A stretch of 12,134 nucleotides of DNA from an uncultured Methylobacillus sp. (GTDB lineage Bacteria > Pseudomonadota > Gammaproteobacteria > Burkholderiales > Methylophilaceae): contig CAMLDO010000045.1 in assembly GCA_946478865.1 (NCBI GenBank), forward strand, positions 1-12,134. Direction: 5' to 3'. A program made the position numbers and the translations under genes. A model generated the notes under the pieces. The model had not been told where the DNA came from. It was given only the letters and a program-made list of their open reading frames with translations, and made no database searches. Shown here one piece after another: positions 1 to 7,320 of this stretch. How positions within the stretch are numbered: the stretch's first letter is position 1; each line of letters starts with the position of its first letter.

Positions 1-657
1 GACGGCTCGTCCAACGTCAACATCAACATCTCGGTCGGCACCATCTTCTCCATCCTGCGTGCCCCCGAAGGCGTGACCCAGGCCAGCATGCAGGACTTCC
101 TGCAACCGGGCACCGAGCAGGTCTGTGCGGGCTATGCCCTGTACGGCTCCTCCACCATGTTCGTGCTCACCACCGGCCATGGCGTCAACGGCTTCACGCT
201 CGATCGCGAAGTGGGCGAGTTCTATTTGACCCACCCCAACATGCAGATCCCGGCCGACACCCACGAGTTCGCGGTCAACACCTCCAACCAGCGTCACTGG
301 GAAGCCCCGGTACAGCGCTATGTGCAGGAATGTCTGCAAGGCAAGGAAGGCCCGAGGGGCCGCGACTTCAACATGCGCTGGGTCGCCTCCATGGTGGCCG
401 AGGTGCACCGCATCCTCATCCGTGGCGGCGTGTTCATGTATCCGCTCGACAGCAAGTTGAAGGACAAGGGCGGCAAGCTGCGCCTGCTGTATGAAGCCAA
501 CCCGATGAGCTTCATCGTCGAGCAGGCGGGCGGACAAAGCTCCACGGGTCGCAGCCGCATTCTTGACTTGAAGCCCGAGGCCCTGCATCAGCGCGTGCCC
601 GTCATTCTCGGGTCGAAAAATGAGGTCGAACGTATCGTTTCCTACCACAAGGAGTGA
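1..657 (+). CDS. fbp: Class I fructose-1,6-bisphosphatase, C-terminal part (5' end outside window)
   Basis: Hydrolyses fructose 1,6-bisphosphate to fructose 6-phosphate and phosphate in the cytoplasm, for gluconeogenesis and, in autotrophs, regeneration of ribulose bisphosphate in the Calvin cycle. The reading frame is open from base 1, so the gene enters from the left; 218 residues and a TGA stop are visible. The first residues, [18 protein letters not shown], are the metal-binding DGSS segment typical of class I enzymes. Further family landmarks follow: the [10 protein letters not shown] segment, a [20 protein letters not shown] segment near the end (substrate and metal contacts in the family), and the closing LHQR. 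About 110-120 N-terminal residues should be missing compared with the usual length of about 330. No frame break is visible. A small gene starts 11 bases after the stop and is probably co-transcribed. Phosphoribulokinase lies in the same window, which fits a Calvin-cycle role, but the role itself is inferred. Confidence 0.96.
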   Translation, partial: DGSSNVNINISVGTIFSILRAPEGVTQASMQDFLQPGTEQVCAGYALYGSSTMFVLTTGHGVNGFTLDREVGEFYLTHPNMQIPADTHEFAVNTSNQRHWEAPVQRYVQECLQGKEGPRGRDFNMRWVASMVAEVHRILIRGGVFMYPLDSKLKDKGGKLRLLYEANPMSFIVEQAGGQSSTGRSRILDLKPEALHQRVPVILGSKNEVERIVSYHKE

Positions 658-664
658 AAGGAGG
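657..664 (+). promoter_or_regulatory. Strong ribosome binding site for the small gene after fbp
   Basis: AAAGGAGG lies four bases before the ATG at 669 and overlaps the last base of the fbp stop. It is the best Shine-Dalgarno match in the window. It favours ATG 669 over the in-frame GTG at 654, which lies upstream of this site and overlaps the fbp stop. Confidence 0.75.
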
Positions 665-668
665 CGTC

Positions 669-917
669 ATGACTGCCCTGGTCGAGGAGTTCAAGGTCGC
701 CGTGCAGGCTGCGCTGGACGGCGAGTGGGACCGATCGCACAAGATCGTGCAGGAGTATGGCGACCCGGTCGCCTGCTGGATTCATGCGGTGCTGCACAAA
801 ATCGAGGGTGACGCGTGGAACAGCCGCTACTGGTATGCCCGTACCTCGCATGAGTACGAGGAATATGCCAATCCGCAGGATGAGCTACGCGCGATTGTGC
901 AGCAGCTAAGCAATTAA
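669..917 (+). CDS. Small conserved-type hypothetical protein (82 aa) downstream of fbp
   Basis: I do not know its function. The protein is soluble-looking, rich in charged and aromatic residues, and has no signal peptide or membrane segment. It reads as two or three helices, with the central pattern WIHAVLHKIEGD followed by NSRYWYAR. From memory, this resembles a small uncharacterised bacterial family with a WIHA-LHR-EGD-YWYRRA pattern. That is family recollection, not a search result. ATG 669 was chosen because AAAGGAGG sits just upstream; a GTG at 654 is in frame but has no better signal. The gene follows fbp by 11 bases, so it is probably translated from the fbp message. Its TAA stop shares the palindrome TTAA with the stop of the opposing gene, so the two genes overlap tail to tail by four bases. 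The coding call is strong because of the binding site and motif; the function is open. Confidence 0.82.
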   Translation: MTALVEEFKVAVQAALDGEWDRSHKIVQEYGDPVACWIHAVLHKIEGDAWNSRYWYARTSHEYEEYANPQDELRAIVQQLSN

Positions 918-1507
918 TTCTCCAGAGCTTGTGCGACCTGATGGCATAGCTCAGGCAGCAAGCTCTCTTCAAACCAGGGATGCCGTCGCAGCCAGGGCGT
1001 ATTGCGCGGCGAAGGGTGGGGTAGCGGGAAGAAATCCGGGACATAGGCCTGCCAAGCTTCCACCGTTGCCGTGAGCGTCGCCTTGCGTTTTGCTCCCAGG
1101 AAATGCTTCTGCGCATACTGGCCAACCAGCAGCGTCAGCCGGATTTCCTGCAAATGTCCCAGCAGTTTATCCAGCCAGAGTTCCGCGCACTCCCTGCGTG
1201 GCGGCAGGTCGCCGCTTTTGCCGCGCCCGGGATAGCAATAGCCCATGGGAATGATGGCAACCTTGCCGCTGTCGTAAAACGTTTCCGTACTTATCCCCAT
1301 CCAGCGGCGCAGAGTCTCGCCGCTTGCGTCATTCCACGGAATCCCGCTTTCATGCACGGCCTTGCCCGGCGCTTGGCCGACGATGAGAATGCGTGCATGT
1401 TCGCCGACCTGGACGATAGGGCGCGGGCCGAGAGGAAGCTGGGCCTCGCAAGCGCGGCATTGGCGTACTTCGTTCAGCAGCAAAGCGAGTGAGGTATTCG
1501 CGCTCAA
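914..1507 (-). CDS. Uracil-DNA glycosylase family protein (Fe-S type, COG1573-like)
   Basis: Likely a base-excision enzyme or relative that removes uracil or another damaged base from DNA. From a TTG start at 1507 the product is 197 residues. Four cysteines at 17, 20, 91 and 107 have the CxxC, Cys, Cys arrangement, with a 16-residue last interval, that holds a 4Fe-4S cluster in family 4 and 5 glycosylases. The active-site loop is GQAPG (45-49), and the DNA-binding loop is HPSPRN (164-169). The loop after GQAPG differs from the classic GE-PG-ED pattern, so exact substrate and activity are uncertain. The open frame extends to 1696, but that part runs through the DUF488 gene and looks non-protein-like. 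TTG 1507 overlaps the DUF488 stop by four bases (TTGA), a common coupled arrangement, and gives a normal family N-terminus. It is the last gene of the operon and follows photolyase and DUF488. Confidence 0.85.
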   Translation of the reverse strand: MSANTSLALLLNEVRQCRACEAQLPLGPRPIVQVGEHARILIVGQAPGKAVHESGIPWNDASGETLRRWMGISTETFYDSGKVAIIPMGYCYPGRGKSGDLPPRRECAELWLDKLLGHLQEIRLTLLVGQYAQKHFLGAKRKATLTATVEAWQAYVPDFFPLPHPSPRNTPWLRRHPWFEESLLPELCHQVAQALEN

Positions 1508-2043
1508 AACAATTGGCCAGTCGTGGGTTCGTCGGAAGGATAGGTGATATGCGTGCCTTCGACGCGGGCAAAGGGCGTGAGCTTGTGCGGCTCGCTTTTC
1601 TCCGGCGTGACGATTTCCTCGGTCGCAATGCCGCGCACCAGCAGCGCATCCGCGACCAGCGAGCGATGACAGCGCCACGGTACGGCTTCGGCGCACATCA
1701 ATGCGATGCGTTCCGGTTTGCCCAACTCGATCGCCTGTTCGAGGTTTTCCGCGAATTCGTCGCTCTGCATATAGTCGGCATAGGCGCGGAAGCTGGCGTT
1801 GTGCCAGCCGAGATTGATCGAATCTTTTTTGTGCGGACGCAAGCCACCAAGGCCGGCCATATGAGTGTAGGCAATGCCAGCATCGGCAAGCGCTACGGGC
1901 AGAGTATCGATATTGAACTGGGGATTATGGCGCGAACGCGGCATGGTGCGAATGTCCAGCAAGTGTTGGATGTCGTGGCCTTGCAGCATGGCGATGAGTT
2001 CTTCCAGCGGTCGCGTGGAGTGGCCGACGGTGTATATCTTCAT
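1504..2043 (-). CDS. DUF488 family protein
   Basis: A 179-residue protein of the DUF488 family, whose biochemical role is not established. The N-terminus MKIYTVGHSTRPLEELIAML is the family signature: a beta strand, then a GHS-T loop and a helix. It continues with LLDIRTMPRSR-NPQF (about 29-43). The C-terminal half carries CAEAVPWRCHRSLVADAL, the C-E and CHR motif shared by the family, which has been taken as a possible metal or nucleotide site. The ATG start lies nine bases after the photolyase stop, without a clear Shine-Dalgarno sequence, so translation may depend on the upstream gene. The stop overlaps the start of the glycosylase-family gene. Its place between two DNA-repair-type genes suggests nucleic-acid metabolism, but that is context inference only. 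Confidence 0.9.
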   Translation of the reverse strand: MKIYTVGHSTRPLEELIAMLQGHDIQHLLDIRTMPRSRHNPQFNIDTLPVALADAGIAYTHMAGLGGLRPHKKDSINLGWHNASFRAYADYMQSDEFAENLEQAIELGKPERIALMCAEAVPWRCHRSLVADALLVRGIATEEIVTPEKSEPHKLTPFARVEGTHITYPSDEPTTGQLF

Positions 2044-2052
2044 GATGAGCGC

Positions 2053-3507
2053 TTACTTTTTCTCGGCCGCGGGTTTGGCGGCTTTGTACAGTTCCAACGC
2101 TCGCTCGCGTTGGACCGCGTGGTCGATCACCGGCAACGGGTAGTCGCGGCCGATGGCGAGTCCGAGCGTTTGCTGGCGATCGGCCGAAATCAGCCAGGGG
2201 GCGTGGATTTCCTTATCGTTGCAGCGCGCGAGTTCCGGTACGTACTTGCGGATGAACTTGCCCTGCGTGTCGAATTTTTCCGACTGCGTGACCGGATTGA
2301 AGATACGAAACCAGGGTTGGGCATCGCAGCCGGTTGAGGCCGCCCATTGCCAGCCGCCATTGTTGGCGGCGAAGTCGTAGTCGATGAGTTTTTCGGCAAA
2401 GTAACGTTCGCCCCAGCGCCAGTCGATCAGAAGATCCTTGACCAGGAAGCTCGCGGCGACCATGCGTAATCGATTATGCATGTAGCCGGTCTGGTTGATC
2501 TGGCGCATGGCCGCGTCCACGAGCGGGTAACCGGTGCGTCCTTCGCACCAGGCTTGGAACAGTGCTTCGTCGTTGGGGAATGCGATGTGCTCGAACTCGG
2601 AATGAAAGGCGCGGCCGGCGGCGAGCTGCGGATGGTGATGTAGTACCTGGAAATAGAAGTCGCGCCAGATGAGCTCGCTCAGCCAGGTCTCGGCGCCGCG
2701 TCCTTCCATGCGCCAGGCAGTGTGGGCGAGATGGCGGATCGAGACGGTACCGAAGCGTAAATGCACCGAGAGATAGGAGGGGCCTTTGACGGCCGGAAAG
2801 TCGCGCGCTTCCTTGTACTGATCGATGCGGCCGAGGAATTCATCGAACAGCCGCTTGCCTCCGGTCATGCCAATGGGGATTTTCAATGCATGCAGATTGG
2901 TACGCTCGAAGCCTATCGCTTCCAGTGACGGCATGTCATCCGAGCTATGCTGTGCCAAGTGAGAAATATAGCGATCGACCGGATAAGGGCGAACGTAAAA
3001 ATCTTCCAGCGTGCGCAGCCAGGCGTTCTTGTAAGGTGTGAATACCCCATAGGGCCTGCCTGCCTGCGTGAGTATCTCGCCGCGCTCGAAGATTACCTGA
3101 TCCTTGAATGCATGAAAGGCGATGCCCTGATGCTTCAAGGTCTTGGCCACTGCCTCGTCGCGCTCATTCGCGGCGAGCTCATAGTCGCGGTTGGCGTAGA
3201 CGGCTTTCACGCCGAGCTCGGTCGCGAGTGCGGGCAAGATTTCGGCGGCGCAGCCATGCCTTACGATGAGGTCGCCGCTTTTTTCCTGCAGTGCGGCCTT
3301 GAGTTCCCGCACGCTTTCCCAGATGAATTCGACGCGGCGGTCGGCCTTGTCATTGAGCCGGTCGAGGACATCGGTGTCGAAAACGAATACGCAGTAGACG
3401 CGTTCGGCCGCTTTCAGTGCATGGTAAAGCGCTGCGTGATCGTAGTCGCGCAGGTCGCGGCGGAACCAGACCAGCGCGGATTCGTATTTCCGGTCAAAGG
3501 TCGCCAC
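2053..3507 (-). CDS. phrB: Deoxyribodipyrimidine photo-lyase (class I CPD photolyase)
   Basis: Repairs UV-induced cyclobutane pyrimidine dimers in DNA using blue or near-UV light, with FADH- as cofactor and usually a folate antenna. The 484-residue protein has the N-terminal alpha/beta antenna domain, opening with LVWFRRDLRDYDHAAL, and the helical FAD domain. In the latter I see ELIWRDF (278-284), GRTGYPLVDAAMRQ-N, HNRLRMVAASFLVKDLLIDW (344-363) and NNGGWQWAASTG (382-393). Compared with E. coli PhrB, the DNA-contact Trp277 matches Trp281, and electron-transfer Trp382 and Trp359 match Trp386 and Trp363. The position of Trp306 is Phe310 (codon TTC). The start is GTG at 3507, 14 bases inside rlmH, and no other start codon precedes the conserved LVWFRRDLR. 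No good Shine-Dalgarno is visible, which suggests translational coupling. A cryptochrome-like function is possible but less likely, because dimer-contact motifs are kept. Confidence 0.95.
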   Translation of the reverse strand: MATFDRKYESALVWFRRDLRDYDHAALYHALKAAERVYCVFVFDTDVLDRLNDKADRRVEFIWESVRELKAALQEKSGDLIVRHGCAAEILPALATELGVKAVYANRDYELAANERDEAVAKTLKHQGIAFHAFKDQVIFERGEILTQAGRPYGVFTPYKNAWLRTLEDFYVRPYPVDRYISHLAQHSSDDMPSLEAIGFERTNLHALKIPIGMTGGKRLFDEFLGRIDQYKEARDFPAVKGPSYLSVHLRFGTVSIRHLAHTAWRMEGRGAETWLSELIWRDFYFQVLHHHPQLAAGRAFHSEFEHIAFPNDEALFQAWCEGRTGYPLVDAAMRQINQTGYMHNRLRMVAASFLVKDLLIDWRWGERYFAEKLIDYDFAANNGGWQWAASTGCDAQPWFRIFNPVTQSEKFDTQGKFIRKYVPELARCNDKEIHAPWLISADRQQTLGLAIGRDYPLPVIDHAVQRERALELYKAAKPAAEKK

Positions 3508-3967
3508 GGTGGTAGGGGTGATTGTTGATCACCGACCATGCGCGATAAAGCTGTTCGGCCAGCATTACCCGCACCATGCCGTGCGGCAGCGTCAGCTTGG
3601 AGAGGCTCCATTGCCAGTCTGCGGCTTGCAGTACTTTCTGATGCAGCCCATCCGCACCGCCAATGGCGAGCGCCACATCGCGGCCGTCCTGCATCCACTG
3701 CTGCATGCGCTCGGCGAGCTGCAGCGTGGTCGGTTCCTTGCCATGCTCGTCCAGCACGATGAGGTAGTCGCGGCCTGCGGCTTCCAATAGGCGTTCGGCT
3801 TCAGCTTCGCGTACCTGATCGCCGCCTTTGCCGGAAGCGCGCTTGTCCGGCTTGATCTCGATGATTTCCACCGTGGCTTCGCGCGGCATGCGCTTGAGAT
3901 ATTCCGCGCAGCCTTGCTCCACCCACGTCGGCATCTTGTGGCCGACGGCGAGGATACGCAGTTTCAT
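3494..3967 (-). CDS. rlmH: 23S rRNA (pseudouridine1915-N3) methyltransferase RlmH
   Basis: SPOUT-class methyltransferase that methylates N3 of pseudouridine 1915 in helix 69 of 23S rRNA on assembled 70S ribosomes, using S-adenosylmethionine. The 157-residue length is standard. Family landmarks are MKLRILAVGHKMPTWV at the N-terminus, the cofactor-loop IGGADG (102-107), and the knot-forming C-terminal LTLPHGMVRVMLAEQLYRAW (125-144) followed by NHPYHRGDL. The ATG start is six bases after the rsfS stop, the usual rsfS-rlmH pairing. The Shine-Dalgarno is weak, so coupling to rsfS is likely. Its 3' end overlaps the photolyase start by 14 bases. In many relatives this position is followed by maf; here photolyase follows instead. 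Confidence 0.97.
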   Translation of the reverse strand: MKLRILAVGHKMPTWVEQGCAEYLKRMPREATVEIIEIKPDKRASGKGGDQVREAEAERLLEAAGRDYLIVLDEHGKEPTTLQLAERMQQWMQDGRDVALAIGGADGLHQKVLQAADWQWSLSKLTLPHGMVRVMLAEQLYRAWSVINNHPYHRGDL

Positions 3968-3973
3968 GGATCG

Positions 3974-4342
3974 TTATTGTGCGGCCGGCTGCTTGCCGGC
4001 AAGGCTCTGGCGGCGGCCTTCGGTCGCGCCCCAGAGCTGTTCCAGATTGTAGTAGTCGCGAGTATTCTGCAGCATGATATGGACAACGATCTCGCCCAGA
4101 TCGACCAGCACCCATTCGCCCTCCTGCTCGCCTTCGACGCCGATGGGGGAGATGCCGTGCTCCTTCATCTTCTCCTGCACATTGTGTGCGAGCGATTTGG
4201 CCTGCCGTGTCGAGGTGGCGCTGGCGATGATCATGCACGAAGTCACCGGCGTAAGTTTGGCGACGTCCAGTACGCTGATGTCCTGGGCCTTGATATCTTC
4301 CAGCGCGTCGATGACGGCCTTTTTCATTGCGTCGAGTTCCAT
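3974..4342 (-). CDS. rsfS: Ribosomal silencing factor RsfS
   Basis: Binds ribosomal protein uL14 on the 50S subunit and blocks subunit joining, lowering translation in starvation or stationary phase. The product is 122 residues. It shows the family core LDVAKLTPVTSCMIIASATS (25-44), the helix RQAKSLAHNVQEKMK, then GVEGEQEGEWVLVDLGEIVV (68-87) and HIMLQNTRDYYNLEQLW. About 18 residues after that form a Gln/Ala/Lys-rich tail that looks unstructured. ATG 4342 was chosen because AAGGAAG lies just upstream and overlaps the nadD stop. The open frame runs further upstream, but that part lies in nadD and is not family-like. A second in-frame ATG five codons in is a possible alternative. The gene follows nadD by eight bases and precedes rlmH by six. 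Confidence 0.95.
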   Translation of the reverse strand: MELDAMKKAVIDALEDIKAQDISVLDVAKLTPVTSCMIIASATSTRQAKSLAHNVQEKMKEHGISPIGVEGEQEGEWVLVDLGEIVVHIMLQNTRDYYNLEQLWGATEGRRQSLAGKQPAAQ

Positions 4343-4350
4343 GGTCTTCC

Positions 4351-5007
4351 TTATGTCGCTTTGCGGGCGTAGAGATGGTGAGATTCGATGTAGTCGCGAA
4401 CAGTTTCTGGCATCAGGTAGCGCGTACTGAAACCTCGCGTGTAAGCGTCGCGAATTCTGCTGGAAGCTATGTCCAGTGCCGTGACGGATTGCCACAGCAT
4501 TTTTCCGGCGGGAGTGTCATGCAAGTCTGCGACCCGTTCGGTCTGATGGCATTGCCACAGGCTGCGCAATTCAAGGGGAAGTGCATCCTCATGCAGTGCA
4601 GTCCCCGGGCGAAAGGCAACAGCGATGTGTGCAAGCTCAGGCAGTTCGCGCCAGCGATGCCAAGAGGTCAGGCTGAAAAAAGCGTCGCTGCCAATGAACA
4701 GGATCAGCGGAGTCGTATCGCCGCATTCTTCGCGCAGGCTGCGCAAGGTGTCCACGGTATAGGACGGGCCATTGCGTTCGAGCTCGCGCCGATCCAGTAC
4801 GAAAGCCGGATTGCCGGCAATCGCGAGCTCGACCATGGCCGCGCGGTGCTCCGCCGAAGTATGCGTTTCATCGCGGTGCGGCGGTTGAGCGGAGGGGAAT
4901 AAGCGTACCTGCTTCAGGCCCAGTTGCACCCGCAATTCCTCGGCCATGCGCAGATGGCCGAAGTGGATGGGGTCGAAGGTGCCCCCGAAAATGCCGATGG
5001 ATTGCAA
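4351..5007 (-). CDS. nadD: Nicotinate-nucleotide adenylyltransferase NadD
   Basis: Transfers AMP from ATP to nicotinic acid mononucleotide, forming deamido-NAD in NAD biosynthesis; cytoplasmic. The 218-residue length is normal. GIFGGTFDPIHFGHLRMAE (5-23) contains the nucleotidyltransferase GGTFDP and HxGH-type ATP-binding motif. SYTVDTLRSLR, FIGSDAFFSLTSWHRWREL and the late IASSRIRD (the ISSTxIR-type motif) follow in the expected order. The start is TTG at 5007, which directly abuts the TAA stop of proA (TAATTG). GGAG lies four bases before that TTG inside the proA end. This start gives the usual family N-terminus of a few residues before GIFGGTFDP. An ATG-initiated alternative would cut into the nucleotide-binding motif. 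Confidence 0.96.
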   Translation of the reverse strand: MQSIGIFGGTFDPIHFGHLRMAEELRVQLGLKQVRLFPSAQPPHRDETHTSAEHRAAMVELAIAGNPAFVLDRRELERNGPSYTVDTLRSLREECGDTTPLILFIGSDAFFSLTSWHRWRELPELAHIAVAFRPGTALHEDALPLELRSLWQCHQTERVADLHDTPAGKMLWQSVTALDIASSRIRDAYTRGFSTRYLMPETVRDYIESHHLYARKAT

Positions 5008-6264
5008 TTAACTCCGTACCTGCCCGTCGCCGAGAACGATGTACTTGAGACTGGTCAGACCTTCCAGACCAACCGGGCCACGCGCATGCAGCTTGTCGGT
5101 GGAGATGCCGATCTCCGCGCCCAGGCCGTATTCGAAGCCATCGGCGAAGCGCGTCGAGGCATTGACTATCACGCTGCTGGAGTCCACTTCGCGCAGGAAG
5201 CGGCGTGCCCTGGTGTAGTTCTCGGTCACGATGGCTTCGGTGTGCTGTGACGAATACTTGTTGATGTGCTCGATCGCCTCGTCCAGGCCGGCGACGACCT
5301 TGACCGAGATGATGGCATCCAGGTATTCGGTGTAGTAGTCCTCGTCGGTTGCGGCCTTGGCTTCTTTTACCAGTGCCTGCGTCTCTGCGCAGCCGCGGAT
5401 TTCCACGCCCTTGGACAGCAGCGTGGCGGCCAGTTTCGGCAGTGCTTCGGCTGCGATGCTGCGCGCCACCAGCAATGATTCCGCAGTATTGCAGGTACCG
5501 AGACGCTGGGTCTTGGAGTTTTCCAGGATAGGCAGCGCCTTGGCCATGTCGGCATCATCATCGACATAAATGTGGCAATTGCCGTCCAGGTGCTTGATCA
5601 CTGGAATGCGTGCTTCATTGGAGATGCGCTCGATCAGGCCCTTGCCGCCGCGCGGCACGATGACATCGACATACTGCTTCATGGTGATGAGCTCGCCTAC
5701 GGCGGCACGGTCGGTCGTTTCCACCACCTTGACGGCGCCGTGCGGCAGGCCGGCCGCTTCCAGACCTTCATGCACCAGTGCGGCCAGTGCGCGATTGCAG
5801 TGGATGGCTTCGGAACCGCCGCGCAGAATCGCGGCATTGCCGGACTTGATGCACAGCCCGGCGGCGTCTACCGTCACGTTGGGACGCGCTTCGTAGATGA
5901 TGCCGATGACACCCAGCGGCACACGCATCTTGCCGATTTGTATGCCGGTCGGGCGGTACTTCATGTCGCTGATCTCGCCGATCGGGTCGGGCAGCGCGGC
6001 GATCTGCTCCAGACCTTCGGCCATGGTTGCGATGGATTTCTCGCTGAGTGCGAGGCGGTCCAGCATGGCGGCTTCCATGCCGTTGGCGCGCGCAGCCTCC
6101 ATGTCCTCGCGATTGGCGGCGAGCAGCGCATCCTTTTCGCGACGGATTGCGGCAGCGATGGTCAGCAGCGCCTTGTTCTTGACCGCCGTGTCGGCTTTCG
6201 CCATTTGTCGGGATGCAGCGCGGGCGCCTTGCCCGAGTTGTTGCATGTAGTGCTTGATGTCCAT
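5008..6264 (-). CDS. proA: Gamma-glutamyl phosphate reductase ProA
   Basis: NADPH-dependent reduction of gamma-glutamyl phosphate to glutamate 5-semialdehyde, the second step of proline synthesis. It belongs to the aldehyde dehydrogenase superfamily. The product is 418 residues, the usual size. Landmarks are [20 protein letters not shown] (113-132), [12 protein letters not shown] (142-153), [13 protein letters not shown] (199-211), the catalytic Cys258 in [14 protein letters not shown], and HTEAIVTEN (341-349). The open frame continues to 6555, but the extra 97 codons overlap holA and are not family-like. ATG 6264 is preceded by AGGA six bases upstream and gives the normal start MDIKHYM. The gene lies eight bases after holA and directly abuts nadD. 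Placement between holA and nadD is seen in betaproteobacteria, whereas E. coli keeps proA elsewhere with proB. Confidence 0.97.
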   Translation of the reverse strand: MDIKHYMQQLGQGARAASRQMAKADTAVKNKALLTIAAAIRREKDALLAANREDMEAARANGMEAAMLDRLALSEKSIATMAEGLEQIAALPDPIGEISDMKYRPTGIQIGKMRVPLGVIGIIYEARPNVTVDAAGLCIKSGNAAILRGGSEAIHCNRALAALVHEGLEAAGLPHGAVKVVETTDRAAVGELITMKQYVDVIVPRGGKGLIERISNEARIPVIKHLDGNCHIYVDDDADMAKALPILENSKTQRLGTCNTAESLLVARSIAAEALPKLAATLLSKGVEIRGCAETQALVKEAKAATDEDYYTEYLDAIISVKVVAGLDEAIEHINKYSSQHTEAIVTENYTRARRFLREVDSSSVIVNASTRFADGFEYGLGAEIGISTDKLHARGPVGLEGLTSLKYIVLGDGQVRS

Positions 6265-6272
6265 TCCTGTTC

Positions 6273-7304
6273 CTAATGAGGCCGCGCAGCCGGACGGCGG
6301 CTGCCGCGTGCGAGGCCGGTGCACAGCCGCGACAGTTCCAGCCAGGGTTTGCCGGGCGCGATGCCCTTGCAGATGCGGTCGATCTCGGCCATTTTCAACA
6401 TTGCCGCCTGCATTTGGCGCAGACTGACCCGGGCTAGCATGCGCCGCACCTGATTTTGCCTTTCTCCCCAGATTTTGGCCTGTTGCATGGCGTTTGCCAA
6501 GTTTTCGCCGCGCGATTCCGCCTGTTTGACACGCGTTACTCCGCGCAGCAGCCACGCCAGCACGCCGAGCAGAGCGAGCGGTTGCGCACCTTCGGCTTCC
6601 AATCCGTCGAGGATTTTTGCAGTGCGCGCAACATCGCCAACCAGCAATGCGTCGCCGAGCTGGAAGACATCGTAGCGCGAAACGTTGAGTACGGCCTCAC
6701 GCACGGCTTCGGGGTCGAGCGGACCGGTCGGGTAGAGCAGGCCGAGTTTCTGGATTTCCTGGTGCGCGGCGAGCAGGTTGCCTTCTACCTGGTTGGCGAG
6801 AAATTCCAGCGTCGCCTCGTCCGCCTGCTGGCCCTGCGCCTGCAAGCGCTGGCCGATCCAGCGCGGCAGACGCTCGATTTCCACTGTATTCAGCGGTACG
6901 ACTACGCCAGCTTTTTCCAGTGCGCCGAACCAGGCACTTCCAGTACCGGTCTTGTCCAGCTTGGGCAGGGTGATCAGCGTGACAGTGTCGGGCGGAAGCG
7001 CAGCTGCAAGCTCGTGTAGTGCTTTGCCGCCATCAGTGCCTGGCTTGCCGGAAGGAATGTGGATTTCCATGAGGCGCCGGCTTGCGAACAGTGAAATCGA
7101 CTGGCCGCTTACCTTGAGCTGCTTCCAGTCGAAATAGCGCTCCGCCGTGAAGGAAAGGCGCTCGTCGTAGCCTTGCTGCCGCGTGGCGTGGCGGATCGCG
7201 TCCACGCTTTCCTTGAGTCCGAGCGGTTCATCACCGGTGAGGATGTAGAGCGGACGCAAGTCGCGCTCGAGGTGTACTGTGAGCTGGTCGGCGGATACGT
7301 GCAC
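6273..7304 (-). CDS. holA: DNA polymerase III subunit delta HolA
   Basis: Delta subunit of the clamp loader; it opens the beta sliding clamp during replication. The product is 343 residues, the same size as the E. coli protein. The N-terminus has the family pattern [20 protein letters not shown] then [15 protein letters not shown]. Later segments LIGQRL-type [30 protein letters not shown] and [14 protein letters not shown] belong to the AAA+-like domain 2, and a helical collar follows. The C-terminal tail is basic ([11 protein letters not shown]). The start is GTG at 7304, 16 bases after the lptE stop; no ATG fits before the conserved N-terminus and the Shine-Dalgarno is weak. lptE and holA are standard neighbours in proteobacteria. 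Confidence 0.94.
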   Translation of the reverse strand: MHVSADQLTVHLERDLRPLYILTGDEPLGLKESVDAIRHATRQQGYDERLSFTAERYFDWKQLKVSGQSISLFASRRLMEIHIPSGKPGTDGGKALHELAAALPPDTVTLITLPKLDKTGTGSAWFGALEKAGVVVPLNTVEIERLPRWIGQRLQAQGQQADEATLEFLANQVEGNLLAAHQEIQKLGLLYPTGPLDPEAVREAVLNVSRYDVFQLGDALLVGDVARTAKILDGLEAEGAQPLALLGVLAWLLRGVTRVKQAESRGENLANAMQQAKIWGERQNQVRRMLARVSLRQMQAAMLKMAEIDRICKGIAPGKPWLELSRLCTGLARGSRRPAARPH

Positions 7305-7320
7305 GGCGGAAAACGGCGGT

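Noticed and set aside
1508..1696. N-terminal extension of the glycosylase-family gene
   Set aside because: Overlaps DUF488 in another frame and has no family similarity; TTG 1507 gives a normal N-terminus.
1489..2337. Open frame of 282 codons on the + strand
   Set aside because: Antisense to the DUF488 and photolyase genes, both of which have clear motifs. No ribosome binding site and no recognisable domain.
6265..6555. 97-codon N-terminal extension of proA
   Set aside because: Overlaps holA in another frame and is not protein-like. ATG 6264 has a good binding site and gives the standard 418-residue ProA.
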